A DNA stretch of 64,000 nt, from assembly GCA_029547025.1 (NCBI GenBank), contig JAKPQA010000035.1, positions 124,001 to 188,000 on the forward strand. Direction: 5' to 3'. Positions within the stretch are counted from its first letter, which is position 1, and each line of letters opens with the position of its first letter. The notes beneath the pieces were generated by a model. That model did not search any database. It was not told the origin of the DNA and saw nothing but the letters and a program-made list of their open reading frames with translations. Shown piece by piece: positions 53,309 to 63,000 of the stretch. The DNA is from Armatimonadota bacterium. Its GTDB lineage: Bacteria; Armatimonadota; Zipacnadia; UBA1398; JAKPQA01. A program made the translations under genes and the position numbers.

Positions 53309-53974
53309 CTACACCCCCCGCTCGAACGCCAGTATGGTGCCGCCCAACTCGATGAGATCCCCGGTGGCCAGCCGGGCATGTGTGACCTGTTTGTGGTTCA
53401 CATATGTTCCGTTGGTGCTCTCGCGGTCCTCGAGGATGAAGCGATCGCCCACGGCATGGACGACCGCATGAAGGCGAGAGACATCGGAGTCCTGCAGCAC
53501 AATATGGTTCCCGGGAGCACGCCCGATGGTGGTCTCGGCCTGGTTCAGAGCGAACTCACGCCCCTCCAGAGGGCCGCGTATCACCCGCAGCCACCCCCGA
53601 GGCAGCCCCGCCACGAACTCGGCCTCGATGAACATCTGGCCCTCTGAGAGGCGGGGATCAGGGTCCCACCCCACCCGCAGCGGCCCGGGCATGTCCCAGT
53701 CCTCCGAGTCGGCCGTCACCCGGAGCAAGTGGAGGAGCTCCGCCTGCACCTCGGGCCGGATCTGTTCGATGGCGGCGAAGTCGGCGCGAGAGAGCCGGAT
53801 GGTGTACTGATTCGCGACGATGGGGCGGTGACCCGAGGGGCGTTCCGTCTCCCGCATCCGGGCCAGGAGGGCCTTGGCGATCTCGGCGGGATGTACTCGG
53901 CCGCCAAATGCCTTGCCGAAGGCCCCCTCCACCAAGCCCCTGATCGACCGCTCCACTGTTGTGAGGATGCCCAC
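53309..53974 (-). CDS. FHA-domain protein with DUF3662 domain (FhaA-like)
   Basis: A 221-residue cytoplasmic protein. The N-terminal domain (about 1-110), with LTTVERSIRGLVEGAFGKAF then VHPAEIAKALLARMRE, corresponds to DUF3662 of actinobacterial FhaA. The C-terminal FHA domain has GRAPGNHIVLQDSDVSRLHA and RESTNGTYVN. FhaA senses phosphothreonine on MviN and cell-wall kinases in Mycobacterium; here the target is unknown. The GTG at 53974 gives the standard FhaA N-terminus; an open frame to 54127 overlaps rpe and includes its own promoter region. Confidence 0.82.
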   Translation of the reverse strand: MGILTTVERSIRGLVEGAFGKAFGGRVHPAEIAKALLARMRETERPSGHRPIVANQYTIRLSRADFAAIEQIRPEVQAELLHLLRVTADSEDWDMPGPLRVGWDPDPRLSEGQMFIEAEFVAGLPRGWLRVIRGPLEGREFALNQAETTIGRAPGNHIVLQDSDVSRLHAVVHAVGDRFILEDRESTNGTYVNHKQVTHARLATGDLIELGGTILAFERGV

Positions 53975-54034
53975 TCGCGGTACCGCCCGAGCCGGCGCGG
54001 CCTCAATTGCGCCTGATTCCGCCCCTGTGCTAGG

Positions 54035-54063
54035 ATTATACGCGGATGGGTTGGACCGCTCCA
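54035..54063 (-). promoter_or_regulatory. Sigma70-type promoter of the FHA/cdaA operon
   Basis: On the minus strand TTGGAG (about 54064-54059) is followed after 18 bases by a perfect TATAAT (54040-54035), roughly 55 bases before the GTG at 53974. It points leftwards through the FHA and cdaA genes. Confidence 0.5.
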
Positions 54064-54114
54064 AGCCGCCGTTGCGCTTGAGGCGTCGAGCTCGTTCGCG
54101 CGGGGGTGTTGGGT

Positions 54115-54780
54115 GTGAAGGTAGCACCGTCCATCATCTGTGCCGACTTCTGCCGCCTGGGGGAGGAGCTGGCGCTCCTCGAGGCTGCGGGCGCTGACCT
54201 TCTCCACATCGACATCATGGATGGGATGTTCGTGCCGAACATCACCTTTGGCCCCATGATTGTCGAGGCCATGCGCAATGAGACCGATCTGGTGTTTGAT
54301 ACGCATCTCATGATCGTCGAGCCGGACCGGTACATCGAGAAGTTCGCCATCTCCGGCGCCAACATCATCACGGTCCATGTCGAGGCCTGTAACCACCTCC
54401 ACCGGACCCTCGAGATCATCCGCAGTTTCGACATCATCCCCGGTGTTGCCCTGGGACCGGGGACCTCGCTCTCGACCATCGACTACGTACTGGAGTTCAC
54501 CGAGATGGTCACGATCATGGGAGTGAACCCCGGTTTCCCGGGCCAAGCGTTTGTGCCCTCGGTTCTCCGCAAGATCGCCGACCTCCGGGCGATGATCGAC
54601 CGGCAGGGCCTGGACGTCCGGATCCAAGTCGATGGCGGGATGAGGGTCGACCTGGCCGAATCCGTCCGCCAGGCCGGCGCAGACATCCTCGTGGCTGGCG
54701 CCAGCGTTTTCGCTCCCGGGACGGACTATGGCGAGACGATTCGCCGCCTGCGCGGCGAGTCGGCACTCACCGTGGCCTGA
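54115..54780 (+). CDS. rpe: Ribulose-phosphate 3-epimerase
   Basis: Enzyme of 221 residues interconverting ribulose-5-phosphate and xylulose-5-phosphate in the pentose phosphate pathway. Motifs: KVAPSIICADFCRLG, the metal-binding LLHIDIMDGMFVPN, FDTHLMI, MGVNPGFPGQAF and VDGGM. The GTG at 54115 places the start directly before VAPSI and is preceded by GGGGG eight bases upstream; a GTG at 54106 is the alternative. It is divergent from the FHA genes. Confidence 0.95.
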   Translation: MKVAPSIICADFCRLGEELALLEAAGADLLHIDIMDGMFVPNITFGPMIVEAMRNETDLVFDTHLMIVEPDRYIEKFAISGANIITVHVEACNHLHRTLEIIRSFDIIPGVALGPGTSLSTIDYVLEFTEMVTIMGVNPGFPGQAFVPSVLRKIADLRAMIDRQGLDVRIQVDGGMRVDLAESVRQAGADILVAGASVFAPGTDYGETIRRLRGESALTVA

Positions 54781-54913
54781 TCCATCGCCGTTTGTGAGTC
54801 CTGCCCGCGCCGTGCAGGTTGGAGCGGCGGCGCGGCGAACCCCCGTTGGGCTGCGGGGCCCTCATGCTCCCCCGTTTCCGTACGATTCCTCCCCGATGGG
54901 ATGTTCGCGCGCC

Positions 54914-56011
54914 ATGGTCCGCCAGGAGGTCGAGGCGAAACTCGGCCGAGTCCGAAGCTTTCTCGATGAACAGAGACTGGCCGCCCTGGTGCTCCAGAGC
55001 CCACCCAATGTGGCCTGGATCACCGGGGGAGCCGACATCCACATCCAGATGGCGGCCGAGAGCGGGGCCGCCACGGTGCTGGTGACCCCCGACCGCCAGT
55101 GCGTCGTGTGCTCGAACATTGAGCGTCCTCGGCTGCTGGCCGAGGAACTCGCCGGCGACGAGTTCGAGCTCGTGGACTTCGCCTGGCATGAGGCCGACGT
55201 GTCTTCGGTGTTGCGTGATCTGGTGCCAGGCGGTCGGGTGGCCTCGGACTCGGGCATCATGGGCTCGTTGCAGATCCCCGGACAGGTTCATCGCCTACAG
55301 GCCCCCCTTCTGCCCGAGGAGTTGGCGCGCTATCGCGCGCTGGGAGGGGCCTCGGGCCGGGCCCTCGGCGAGGCCATGCACGCGGTCGAGCCGGGAATGT
55401 CGGAACACGACGTGGCGGCTCGGATCGCCGAGAGGGCGCTTGCGGCCGGCGTGCTGCCGAGCCTGGTGCTGGTGGCGGCCGACGAGCGGATCTGGCGCTA
55501 CCGCCACCCGATCCCTACGGCGGCGCGCGTGACGCGGCACGTCATGGGCGTGCTGGTGGGCCGCCGGTGGGGGCTTCACTCATCGCAGACCCGCGTCGTC
55601 CATTTCGGCGCCGTGCCCGCGGATCTCGCCCGTCGCCACGCGGCGTGCGTCCGCGTCGATGCCGCCATGATTCTCTCGACGGTGCCCGGCGCGCCCGTGG
55701 CCGGCATCATCCGTGCCGCTCTCCAAGCCTACTCCGACGCCGGGTTTCCGGATGAGTGGCGACTGCACCATCAAGGCGGGGCCACGGGCTATGCCGCCCG
55801 GACCTATAAGGGTACTCCCAGCTCCTCCGAGGTGGTGCTCGAGAACGAGGGGTTCGCGTGGAACCCGTCCATCACCGGCGCCAAGTCCGAGGACACAGTC
55901 CTCGCCCAGCCCGGCGGGCCCGAGGTGCTCTCGGAGAGCCCCGGCTGGCCCATGGCACCGGTCGAATGGGGCGGACGCTCGATCGTTCGGCCGGACATCC
56001 TTGTCAGGTAG
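54914..56011 (+). CDS. M24 metallopeptidase-like protein, probably degenerate
   Basis: A 365-residue protein with the two-domain layout of Xaa-Pro aminopeptidase/creatinase relatives. The N-terminal domain has LVLQSPPNVAWITGG and the C-terminal pita-bread fold has HHQGGATGYAAR and GFAWNPSITGAKSEDT. The usual aspartate metal ligands are not seen: VLVGRRWGLHSSQTR has glutamine where the second aspartate is expected. One or both metals may be lost. A function as a pseudoenzyme or in a narrow substrate group is inferred. The ATG at 54914 is chosen over one at 54896; neither has a strong site. Confidence 0.75.
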   Translation: MVRQEVEAKLGRVRSFLDEQRLAALVLQSPPNVAWITGGADIHIQMAAESGAATVLVTPDRQCVVCSNIERPRLLAEELAGDEFELVDFAWHEADVSSVLRDLVPGGRVASDSGIMGSLQIPGQVHRLQAPLLPEELARYRALGGASGRALGEAMHAVEPGMSEHDVAARIAERALAAGVLPSLVLVAADERIWRYRHPIPTAARVTRHVMGVLVGRRWGLHSSQTRVVHFGAVPADLARRHAACVRVDAAMILSTVPGAPVAGIIRAALQAYSDAGFPDEWRLHHQGGATGYAARTYKGTPSSSEVVLENEGFAWNPSITGAKSEDTVLAQPGGPEVLSESPGWPMAPVEWGGRSIVRPDILVR

Positions 56012-56026
56012 TGGAGGCTATCCTCG

Positions 56027-57771
56027 ATGCGACAAGTTCCCTCGTTTTCACTCGGTCCCGCGCTGATGGCGGCGGCCGTCATCGCCATGGCACATGCGGG
56101 CCACGCCGTGGCGGCTCAGGGGGCCAATGTACTGAAGATCCGGGAGGATTTCGCCGCCTATGCCGTCGGTAGTGACGGCGCGCCGCGCTGGGTTCCCCAG
56201 ACCCGGGATTGGCGGATGGAGGGTGGGGCCTATGTTCACTCCCAGCCCCTCCGCGATGGGAGCTGCACCTGGCTTGGTGAGGCATCCTTTTCGGACCTGA
56301 TCCTCACCGCTCGGTTCCGGATAGAGCCCGAGGGGCAGGGCGTACGGGCGGCTGGCCTTGTCTTCCGGTCGGTCAGCAGCGAGGACCAGTACTATGCGCA
56401 CTTCGACAGCAGAAACGCCCAGGTGATCCTCGTTCGGCAATCGCGCACAGAGCCGTGGCACGAGTTGGCGCGGGTGCGCGGCGTGCCCATCGCGACGGGT
56501 GTGTGGCACGACGCGAAGGTCGAGTGCGTGGGCGACCGCATCACGGCCTACCTGGACGGCAGACGCGTTGCCGAGGCGACGGATGGCGTGTTCGCCGCCG
56601 GCCGAATCGGGCTGCGGGCCGGACAGGGACGCATCTCGTTCGACCGCGTCAGAGTGCAGGGCACACCCCAGCCCCAGACGGAGGAGTGGGTTCTCTTGCC
56701 GCAGTCGCATCCCAATGACGAACTGGACGTGCCGCGTTTGCGTGCCGCCGAGCGTTTCCCTGCCGTGCGCGGCGGGGGCTACTTCCCGGTCCTGCTCAAG
56801 CTTGCTGATGGCCGGCTGGGAGCCGTAGTCCGGGGGGGAGCTCCGCATGTAGGGCTGGCCGGCCGACTGGACTGGGTGACCTCCGACGACGGCGGCCGCA
56901 CCTGGTCTGCGCCGTCGGTTATTGCGGACAGCGCCGTGGACGACCGGAACCCATCGGCAGGGCAGATGGCCGATGGAACCATCGTGGTGTCGTATTCAGA
57001 GGCCAGCACCTACGCTCCCGATGGCTCGTTCGATACGAGCTACGGGAGCTATGACATGTACTATCGGCTCTCGGCGGACGGTGGAGCCACATGGTCGGAG
57101 AAGCGGGCACTGCCGCGCGGTCCGATCCGCAACGGCTCGCCCTATGGGCGCACCATCGTGCTCCCGAGTGGCACGGCACTCATGCCGGTATACGGTCAAC
57201 CGGATCCGGACTACTCGGGCCCCGTGGCCCTCCCCGAGGGCGCCACATCGCTGGTGGGGATCCTGCGCTCGACGGACAACGGCCGGACCTGGGGCGACCT
57301 GACCGTCGTGAGCGGGAAGCACAACGAGATGTCACTTCTGGCCCTGTCGGAGGCGCACATTCTGGCTGCCCTGCGGACCGAGTCGGGTCGCGTGGATGTG
57401 GCGGAATCCGAGGACGGGGGCGTACGTTCGGCGCGCCTCGCGCCGTCACGCGCGAGGGCCAGCACCCGGCCGACCTACTACGGCTGCCGGGCGGGGACCT
57501 CGTTCTCGTCTACGGCAACCGGCTCACGCCGTGCGGTGTCGAGGCCGTCCTCAGCCGCGACGCCGGCCAGACCTGGGAGTACGCCCGACGGGTCTTGCTT
57601 GCGTGGGACTCCCCCCACTCCGACTGCGGGTACCCGAGCATCATCCAGCACGATGATGGGACGATTGTGGTGATGTATTATACAGTCGGAGTCGCCGCTG
57701 ACCCGGGGACCGAGTTCGCGTTCGCCTTGCGGTTCACTGAGGCGGATCTGCGGGGCTGCATGGGGCTCTAG
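56027..57771 (+). CDS. Secreted sialidase-like (BNR/Asp-box) protein with a frameshift
   Basis: Exported protein of about 580 residues if the frameshift is healed. Signal peptide (LMAAAVIAMAHAGHAVAAQG), then a DUF1080/LamG-like sandwich (about 40-215). A six-bladed beta-propeller with Asp boxes follows: SDDGGRTWSAP, SADGGATWSEK, STDNGRTWGD, SEDGG and SRDAGQTWEYA. After SEDGG the frame changes at a five-G run (57416-57420): the frame in use ends at 57673, while the +1 frame continues GRTFGAPRAVTREGQ and then SRDAGQTWEYA to the stop at 57769. Adding one base would restore it. It may be a sequence error, a pseudogene or, least likely, programmed. Confidence 0.75.
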
Positions 57772-57786
57772 GGAAGGGGCGGCGCG

Positions 57787-59571
57787 ATGGGAGTGGGTGA
57801 CATGCGTGCAAGGCCGTGGATCACGGCCGCGGCCGTGACGATGGTTCTCGTTCCGGCCGCGGCGGATCTCCAGCGCGTGGAGCTGGACTTGGCCAGCGGC
57901 CAAGTCGAGTTGCGGCTCGGTGCCACTGCTCCCGGAGGCGTGTTGACGGCTCAGACGGCCGAGGGGTCGGGCTACAATGAGCTGCTCCATACCACGGGAC
58001 GAGTCGCCCTGGTGCCCGGGGCCCGGTATCTCGTCGAGGTCGACTATCGCTTCCAGCCGGAGGACGCCGGCAGTTCCCCGTACGTCCTTTTCCGCGCCCG
58101 AGGGGCGGGCACGGGAGCCGATACCGGGCTGGTCCGCCTCGACCCGGCGGGCACACACGCGCGGTATGAGGCCGACCTGGCGTACCGGGATGACTACTAC
58201 CTCATCCTGGGCGTCGAGCGCGGCGGGAGGATCGAGGTGAGCCGCGTGGTCATCCAGCAGCTGCCCGGAGGCACGTCGGTGGTGCATCCGGCCGAGGACC
58301 TGGCGCCCCTCACCAACCCCGGCAAGGGCTGGGTCCTTCACTTCTACGACAACTCGATCGAGGCCTATGGCCAGCGCATACGGCCGGGCGAACGCCTCGA
58401 TTTCCCGGGCCTGGGGATGGTCTACTTCCGTCTGGCGTGGGGCTACCTCGAACCCGAGGAGGGGCACTTCGACTGGAGTTGGATCGACCCGTGGTACCAG
58501 CAGTTCGTCAACCAGGGGCTGAAGGTCGGATTTCGCATCACATGCTTCGAGTCGGGCGGCATCCCGTACGCGACCCCCAAGTGGGTCGAGGACGCCGGGG
58601 CGCGTTTCTTCCCGTTCGCGGATCCGAACTCGCCTCAGCGACAGCCAGGCTGGGATGATCCCGTGTTCCTGAGCAAGCTGGATGCGTTCCTGGCTGCTTT
58701 CGCCGCTCGGTACGATGCCGACCCGAATGTGGCCTGGATCGATATCGGCTCTCTGGGCGTCTGGGGTGAGGGCCATGCGGGCTGGAGCTCGACTGGCCCC
58801 ATCCCCCTGGAGGTCTATCAGAAGCACATCGACCTCCACTACAAGCATTTCCGGAACGCCCTTCTGGTTGTGAACGACGACTTCGGCCACGAAGCGGTTC
58901 GCTACGCTTGCGGGCTGGGGGCCGGCCTGCGGGATGACTCGATCTGCGTTAATGCCGAGCATCCCTACTTCCACCAGGACATGGCGGACTGGTTCTGGCG
59001 AAGCCGGCCCGTGATCGTCGAGACGGAGCACTACGGGCCTTCGCTGGAGAGGGGAGCCTGGGACTCTGGGACGGTCGAGCGATCCGTCGAGGACTACCAC
59101 GCGTCGTGGGTCTCGATCCACCACTGGCCGGATGAGTTCCTGGCGAAGGAGCGCCCACTGGTCGAACGTCTGGCCAATCGCATGGGCTACTGGTTGTTCG
59201 TGCCGGAAGCTCGGATGCCCGCCGTGCTGAGCCCGGGCGTGCCCTTCACGGTGTCGGTTCGGTGGGAGAACCGGGGCGTGGCGCCGCTGTACACCAACTA
59301 CGCGGTGGCACTCGGGCTGAAGGACGCCGCCGGTCGGGTCGTCTGGTCCGGTGCCGATGAGCGGTGGGATCTGCGCTTCATTGGGCCCGGCGAGAGCCTT
59401 GAGACCGTACATAGCCACCCGTTTCCGGAGGGTCTCGAGGCGGGCACGTACACGCTCTGCCTCGGGCTGTCGCCGCATGATGAGCCCAACACTCCTGCCG
59501 TGGCATTGGCGATGGCCGGGCGCGACGCTGACCGTTGGCATCCGCTGGGTCCCATCGAGCTCCTGCCCTGA
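57787..59571 (+). CDS. Secreted DUF4832-domain glycoside hydrolase-like protein
   Basis: Exported protein of 594 residues. The signal peptide (MRARPWITAAAVTMVLVPAA) is followed by a beta-sandwich domain (about 30-160). A TIM barrel follows with TNPGKGWVLHFYDNS, FRLAWGYLEPEEGHFDWSWI, and SLGVWGEGHAGW (a candidate acidic active-site residue). A C-terminal DUF4832 beta-domain starts around 440 (MPAVLSPGVPFTVSVRWENRG). Substrate unknown. GGGAAGGGG precedes the ATG at 57787; an ATG five codons later has its own GGAG. It lies 15 bases after the sialidase-like gene and is probably co-transcribed. Confidence 0.83.
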   Translation: MGVGDMRARPWITAAAVTMVLVPAAADLQRVELDLASGQVELRLGATAPGGVLTAQTAEGSGYNELLHTTGRVALVPGARYLVEVDYRFQPEDAGSSPYVLFRARGAGTGADTGLVRLDPAGTHARYEADLAYRDDYYLILGVERGGRIEVSRVVIQQLPGGTSVVHPAEDLAPLTNPGKGWVLHFYDNSIEAYGQRIRPGERLDFPGLGMVYFRLAWGYLEPEEGHFDWSWIDPWYQQFVNQGLKVGFRITCFESGGIPYATPKWVEDAGARFFPFADPNSPQRQPGWDDPVFLSKLDAFLAAFAARYDADPNVAWIDIGSLGVWGEGHAGWSSTGPIPLEVYQKHIDLHYKHFRNALLVVNDDFGHEAVRYACGLGAGLRDDSICVNAEHPYFHQDMADWFWRSRPVIVETEHYGPSLERGAWDSGTVERSVEDYHASWVSIHHWPDEFLAKERPLVERLANRMGYWLFVPEARMPAVLSPGVPFTVSVRWENRGVAPLYTNYAVALGLKDAAGRVVWSGADERWDLRFIGPGESLETVHSHPFPEGLEAGTYTLCLGLSPHDEPNTPAVALAMAGRDADRWHPLGPIELLP

Positions 59572-59615
59572 GTCTGGGCTCACAGGTATGCCGGCATCGG
59601 CGGGGAACTTCGGGC

Positions 59616-59621
59616 TATAAT
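59616..59621 (+). promoter_or_regulatory. -10 element upstream of the ferredoxin gene
   Basis: A perfect TATAAT, about 110 bases before the ferredoxin start. No convincing -35 is present. The leader of about 100 bases shows no clear structure. Confidence 0.35.
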
Positions 59622-59727
59622 CGGGCACAATGCTTGGCGTATGGAGATGCGCTGGGCCTGTGGCATCAGTCGTTCCGCAACCTGTAGCACTGCTATTCGG
59701 TGCAGCTAAAGGAGAGGTCGTTCCCCA

Positions 59728-59919
59728 ATGGCACGCGTTCCCACGGTGAATCAGGACGAATGCACGAGCTGCCGGCTATGCACGGAGATCGCGCCGAACA
59801 CCTTCGATGTGGATGGCAACGATCTGGCGTACGTGAAGAACCCCACCGGCGACTCGGAGTCCGAGATCCAGGAGGCAATCGATAGCTGCCCCGTCTCCTG
59901 CATCTCCTGGGAAGGCTAG
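59728..59919 (+). CDS. [4Fe-4S] ferredoxin
   Basis: A 63-residue electron carrier. C12, C15 and C18 (CTSCRLC) with C54 (SCPVSC) would bind one [4Fe-4S] cluster; C58 is extra and might form a disulfide as in some thermophile ferredoxins. The acidic surface (DVDG, GDSESEIQEA) is usual for the type. The ATG at 59728 has GGAGAGG about ten bases upstream. It is monocistronic: a promoter lies upstream and a terminator directly downstream. Confidence 0.95.
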   Translation: MARVPTVNQDECTSCRLCTEIAPNTFDVDGNDLAYVKNPTGDSESEIQEAIDSCPVSCISWEG

Positions 59920-59937
59920 CGGCTGTGTCGACCTCGC

Positions 59938-59965
59938 TTGGGGCCGGGATGCTTCCCGGCCCCAA
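59938..59965 (+). terminator. Terminator hairpin of the ferredoxin gene
   Basis: A perfect 12-bp stem (TTGGGGCCGGGA with its complement) around a TGCT loop, 18 bases after the stop. The tail after the stem (ATCGAGG) has no T-run, so termination may rest on stem strength. Confidence 0.7.
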
Positions 59966-60061
59966 ATCGAGGTGCATCTTGACATTCATGCAGTGCTAGG
60001 CTAACCTGCTCGAACGCGGCCCGGCGCCAGGGGAACCCCCCGTCATCCAAGGGGTCTTGGT

Positions 60062-63000
60062 ATGCAGTGCCCCAGGTGCAATGCCGCTATTCGGGGCGAG
60101 CACCGCTTCTGCACGCAATGCGGGCAGTGTGTGGTGTCGCCGTGTGGGCGTTGCGGCGCCGAGGTCCGGATCGGCGACCGCTTTTGTGGCATGTGTGGAG
60201 TCGCTCAGGTCGCGGTCCCGACTGACGTGCCACTGCCCGCCCCTCCCGTTCCGCCGACGGCCTCGTATGTGCCCTGGGCCGTAGCCCCGGGGCCTCCCTC
60301 GTTTGTCTATGCCGTGCCCCCTCAGGCCTGGGTTCAGGGCCAGCCACTTCCGATGGTGCCGCCGGTGCCCGCGCCCCCCGTTCATGGGGGGCCTTCGCCG
60401 GCCGAGGCGGTACCGGCTCCGGAGCCTGAGTCCGTGCCTTCTGTCCCGCCCACTGTGGAGCCGATGCGGGAAGCCGAGAGGCCCGCGGTGGACGAGGACG
60501 CCTCCGATCAGGCGGCGGTGCTGCAGTCGCGAGTGTCGTCGCAGCGCCTCGCCCGGGCTCGGGCTGAGTCTCTGGCGCAGTCGCCGGGGGAACGCCGCAC
60601 GGCCACCGTGCTCATGCTGGACGTCAGCGGCTACACGGCGATGTCTGAGACGCTGGCTCCCGAGGATATCCAGTACATCATCAATGCATGGCATGACGTC
60701 TTGGTACGCATCATCACGGACGAGTATGCCGGTTGGATCAACAAGACCATGGGGGACGGCGTCATGGCGACCTTTGGTGCGCCGATCGCCGTCGACAATG
60801 CGCCGGAGCGTGCGGTTCGCGCGGCCCTGCGGATTCAGGAGGCCATTGAGGACTTTGCCCCTGAGGGCATTGACATGTCCGGCATCCATCTCCGGGTCCG
60901 CATCGGCATCCACTCAGGCGAAGTGGTCGCGGGCGGTGTGATGGCCGACGGAGTACGGAAGTTCGACGTGCTCGGGTCGACGGTGAACATCGCTTCGCGG
61001 CTCGAGTCCAGCGCGCCGGTTGGGGGCGTCCTGGTCAGCGACGCCGTGTACCGGCGCGTGTCGGACCTCTTCGAGTTCGAGCCCATGGGCCCGCTGAAGC
61101 TCAAGAACGTGAGCGAGCCGGTGCTCGCCCACCTCGTCACCGGAGTCCGGAAGCGCACGACGCGCATTGATGCGGCCCAGCGGCTGGGTCTTTCGCCTCT
61201 CGTCGGACGCGACCGGGAGCTTCGCCAGCTCATCTCGGCCGCCGAGCGCAGCCGGGCCGGCGAGGGGCAGCTGGTGTCGATCATCGGCGAGGCGGGTGTG
61301 GGCAAGTCGCGTCTCGTCTTCGAGCTCAAGCGTTCACTGGGCGGGCCGGATGAGGTTCTCTGGTTGCAGGGGCAGTTTCTCTCCTTTGGCTCGAACGTGG
61401 CGTACCTTCCCTTTCAGGATGCCTTGCGCGAACTGGCGGGAATTGAGCCGCGCGACACGCAGGATGTCCAGCGGTCCAAGCTCGATGCGGCACTTGGGCG
61501 TCTGGCTTGCGAGGCCGCGGTCGAACTGGCACCGGCTCTGGGCGCCATCCTGTCCATCGACTACCCGGGCTCGTGGTTTGACCGGCTGCCGGATGATCAA
61601 CGTGGCGAAGAGATCCGCCGAGCGGTGACCGAGCTGATCTTCGGTCTGGCGGCCGACCGGTTCGTCGTTCTCCATCTCGATGACGTCCACTGGGCCGACA
61701 ACAGCTCGGACTTGCTCATCCAACGTATCATCCAGGAGTTGAACGAGCATGCGGTGCTGCTGATCGAGTGCCACCGACCGCAGCACGAGACCGCCTGGGA
61801 CGGCGTCGACCGGCGGGTCATCCAGCTGGAGCGCTTGTCGGAGGGGGACAGCAGCAAGCTGTTGGCGTCGCTGGTGGGGTCCCAGCGGCTCGGGCCCACG
61901 GCCCTGGCCAAGGTCCTGAAGAACGCGGACGGCAACCCCTTCTATCTCGAGGAGTTCGTTCGAGCCATCGAGCTCAGCCAGCCCGATGAGAGTGGCGAGA
62001 TCGTCCTCGACCGGATCCCCGATACGGTTCAGGAGATCATCGACACCCGACTTGACCGTCTGGCGGTCGAGTCCCCGGCTGCGTGGTCGTTCCTCAAGAC
62101 GGCGGCCGTGGTCGGGTCGCGTTTCTCGGCCGAACTGGTAGAACGCTCGCGGGGAATGGACTCGGCCGAGCGAGTTGAGTGCATGAACCTGCTCATCGAG
62201 CGGCGCTTCCTGCGCATGACTGAGAGCGCGGGGGCCTCGGAGCGGGCTCCGGCCGGCGAGTTCGCGTTCGAGCACAATCTCACTCATGAGCAAGTGCTGG
62301 CGCGAACGGTGACGCGCGAGCGGCAGGGGCTGCACCGGGACGTGGCCGAGGCCATGAGCCAGCTCTACGCCGCTCAGCTCGACCGCTACGCCGGTCAGTT
62401 GGCCCGGCACTACCGCGATGGGGGACTCCCAGCCAAGGCGCTGCCCCATTACCACACGGCGGTGGGTCTCCAACTCCGGAGTGGCGCGAATGCGGAGGTC
62501 ATCGAGAACGCCACGGTCGCCCTGGAACTACTGGAACAAGTGGGGGACATCGACCGCTCCCAGCTGTATTGGTCGGAGTTCCTCCTCTGGCGCGCCCACG
62601 CCCAGGTGGTTCTGGGCAACGCGCACCAGGCCATCGCGGACGCCCGGCGAGGGCTCGAAGCGGCTCGCAAACCGCGCCAACCGGACTTTGAGGCGCGCGC
62701 CTATGAGCGCATCGCGTTCGCCTTCTTGCGTCTGGGCGAGTTCGAGCGCGCCAAGCAGTACTACCGTCTGGCCGAGCGCATGTTCGTGGTGGCCGGGCAG
62801 CCCGAGCGGGCGGGAGTGTGCCGACAGGGCGTCATCTCAATCCTACACGACACGGGCGACTATGAGGCCGCTCGCCGGGCCTATGAGGAGGAGTTGCAGC
62901 TCCGGCGGAGCCGTGAGAAGAGCGCGGACGACTGGCGCGATGAACTCAGTCTGCTTGTCAACCTGGGAAGCACTCTGGAGAAGCTCGGTGAGTATCAGAA

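Noticed and set aside
53975-54127. Longer start for the FhaA-like gene
   Set aside because: It would place the promoter-like TATAAT inside the coding region and add a non-family leader. The GTG at 53974 gives the typical FhaA N-terminus.
57478-59628. A 716-codon minus-strand frame opposite the DUF4832 gene
   Set aside because: It is the complement of two clear plus-strand genes with signal peptides and recognisable domains. Its length reflects codon bias only.
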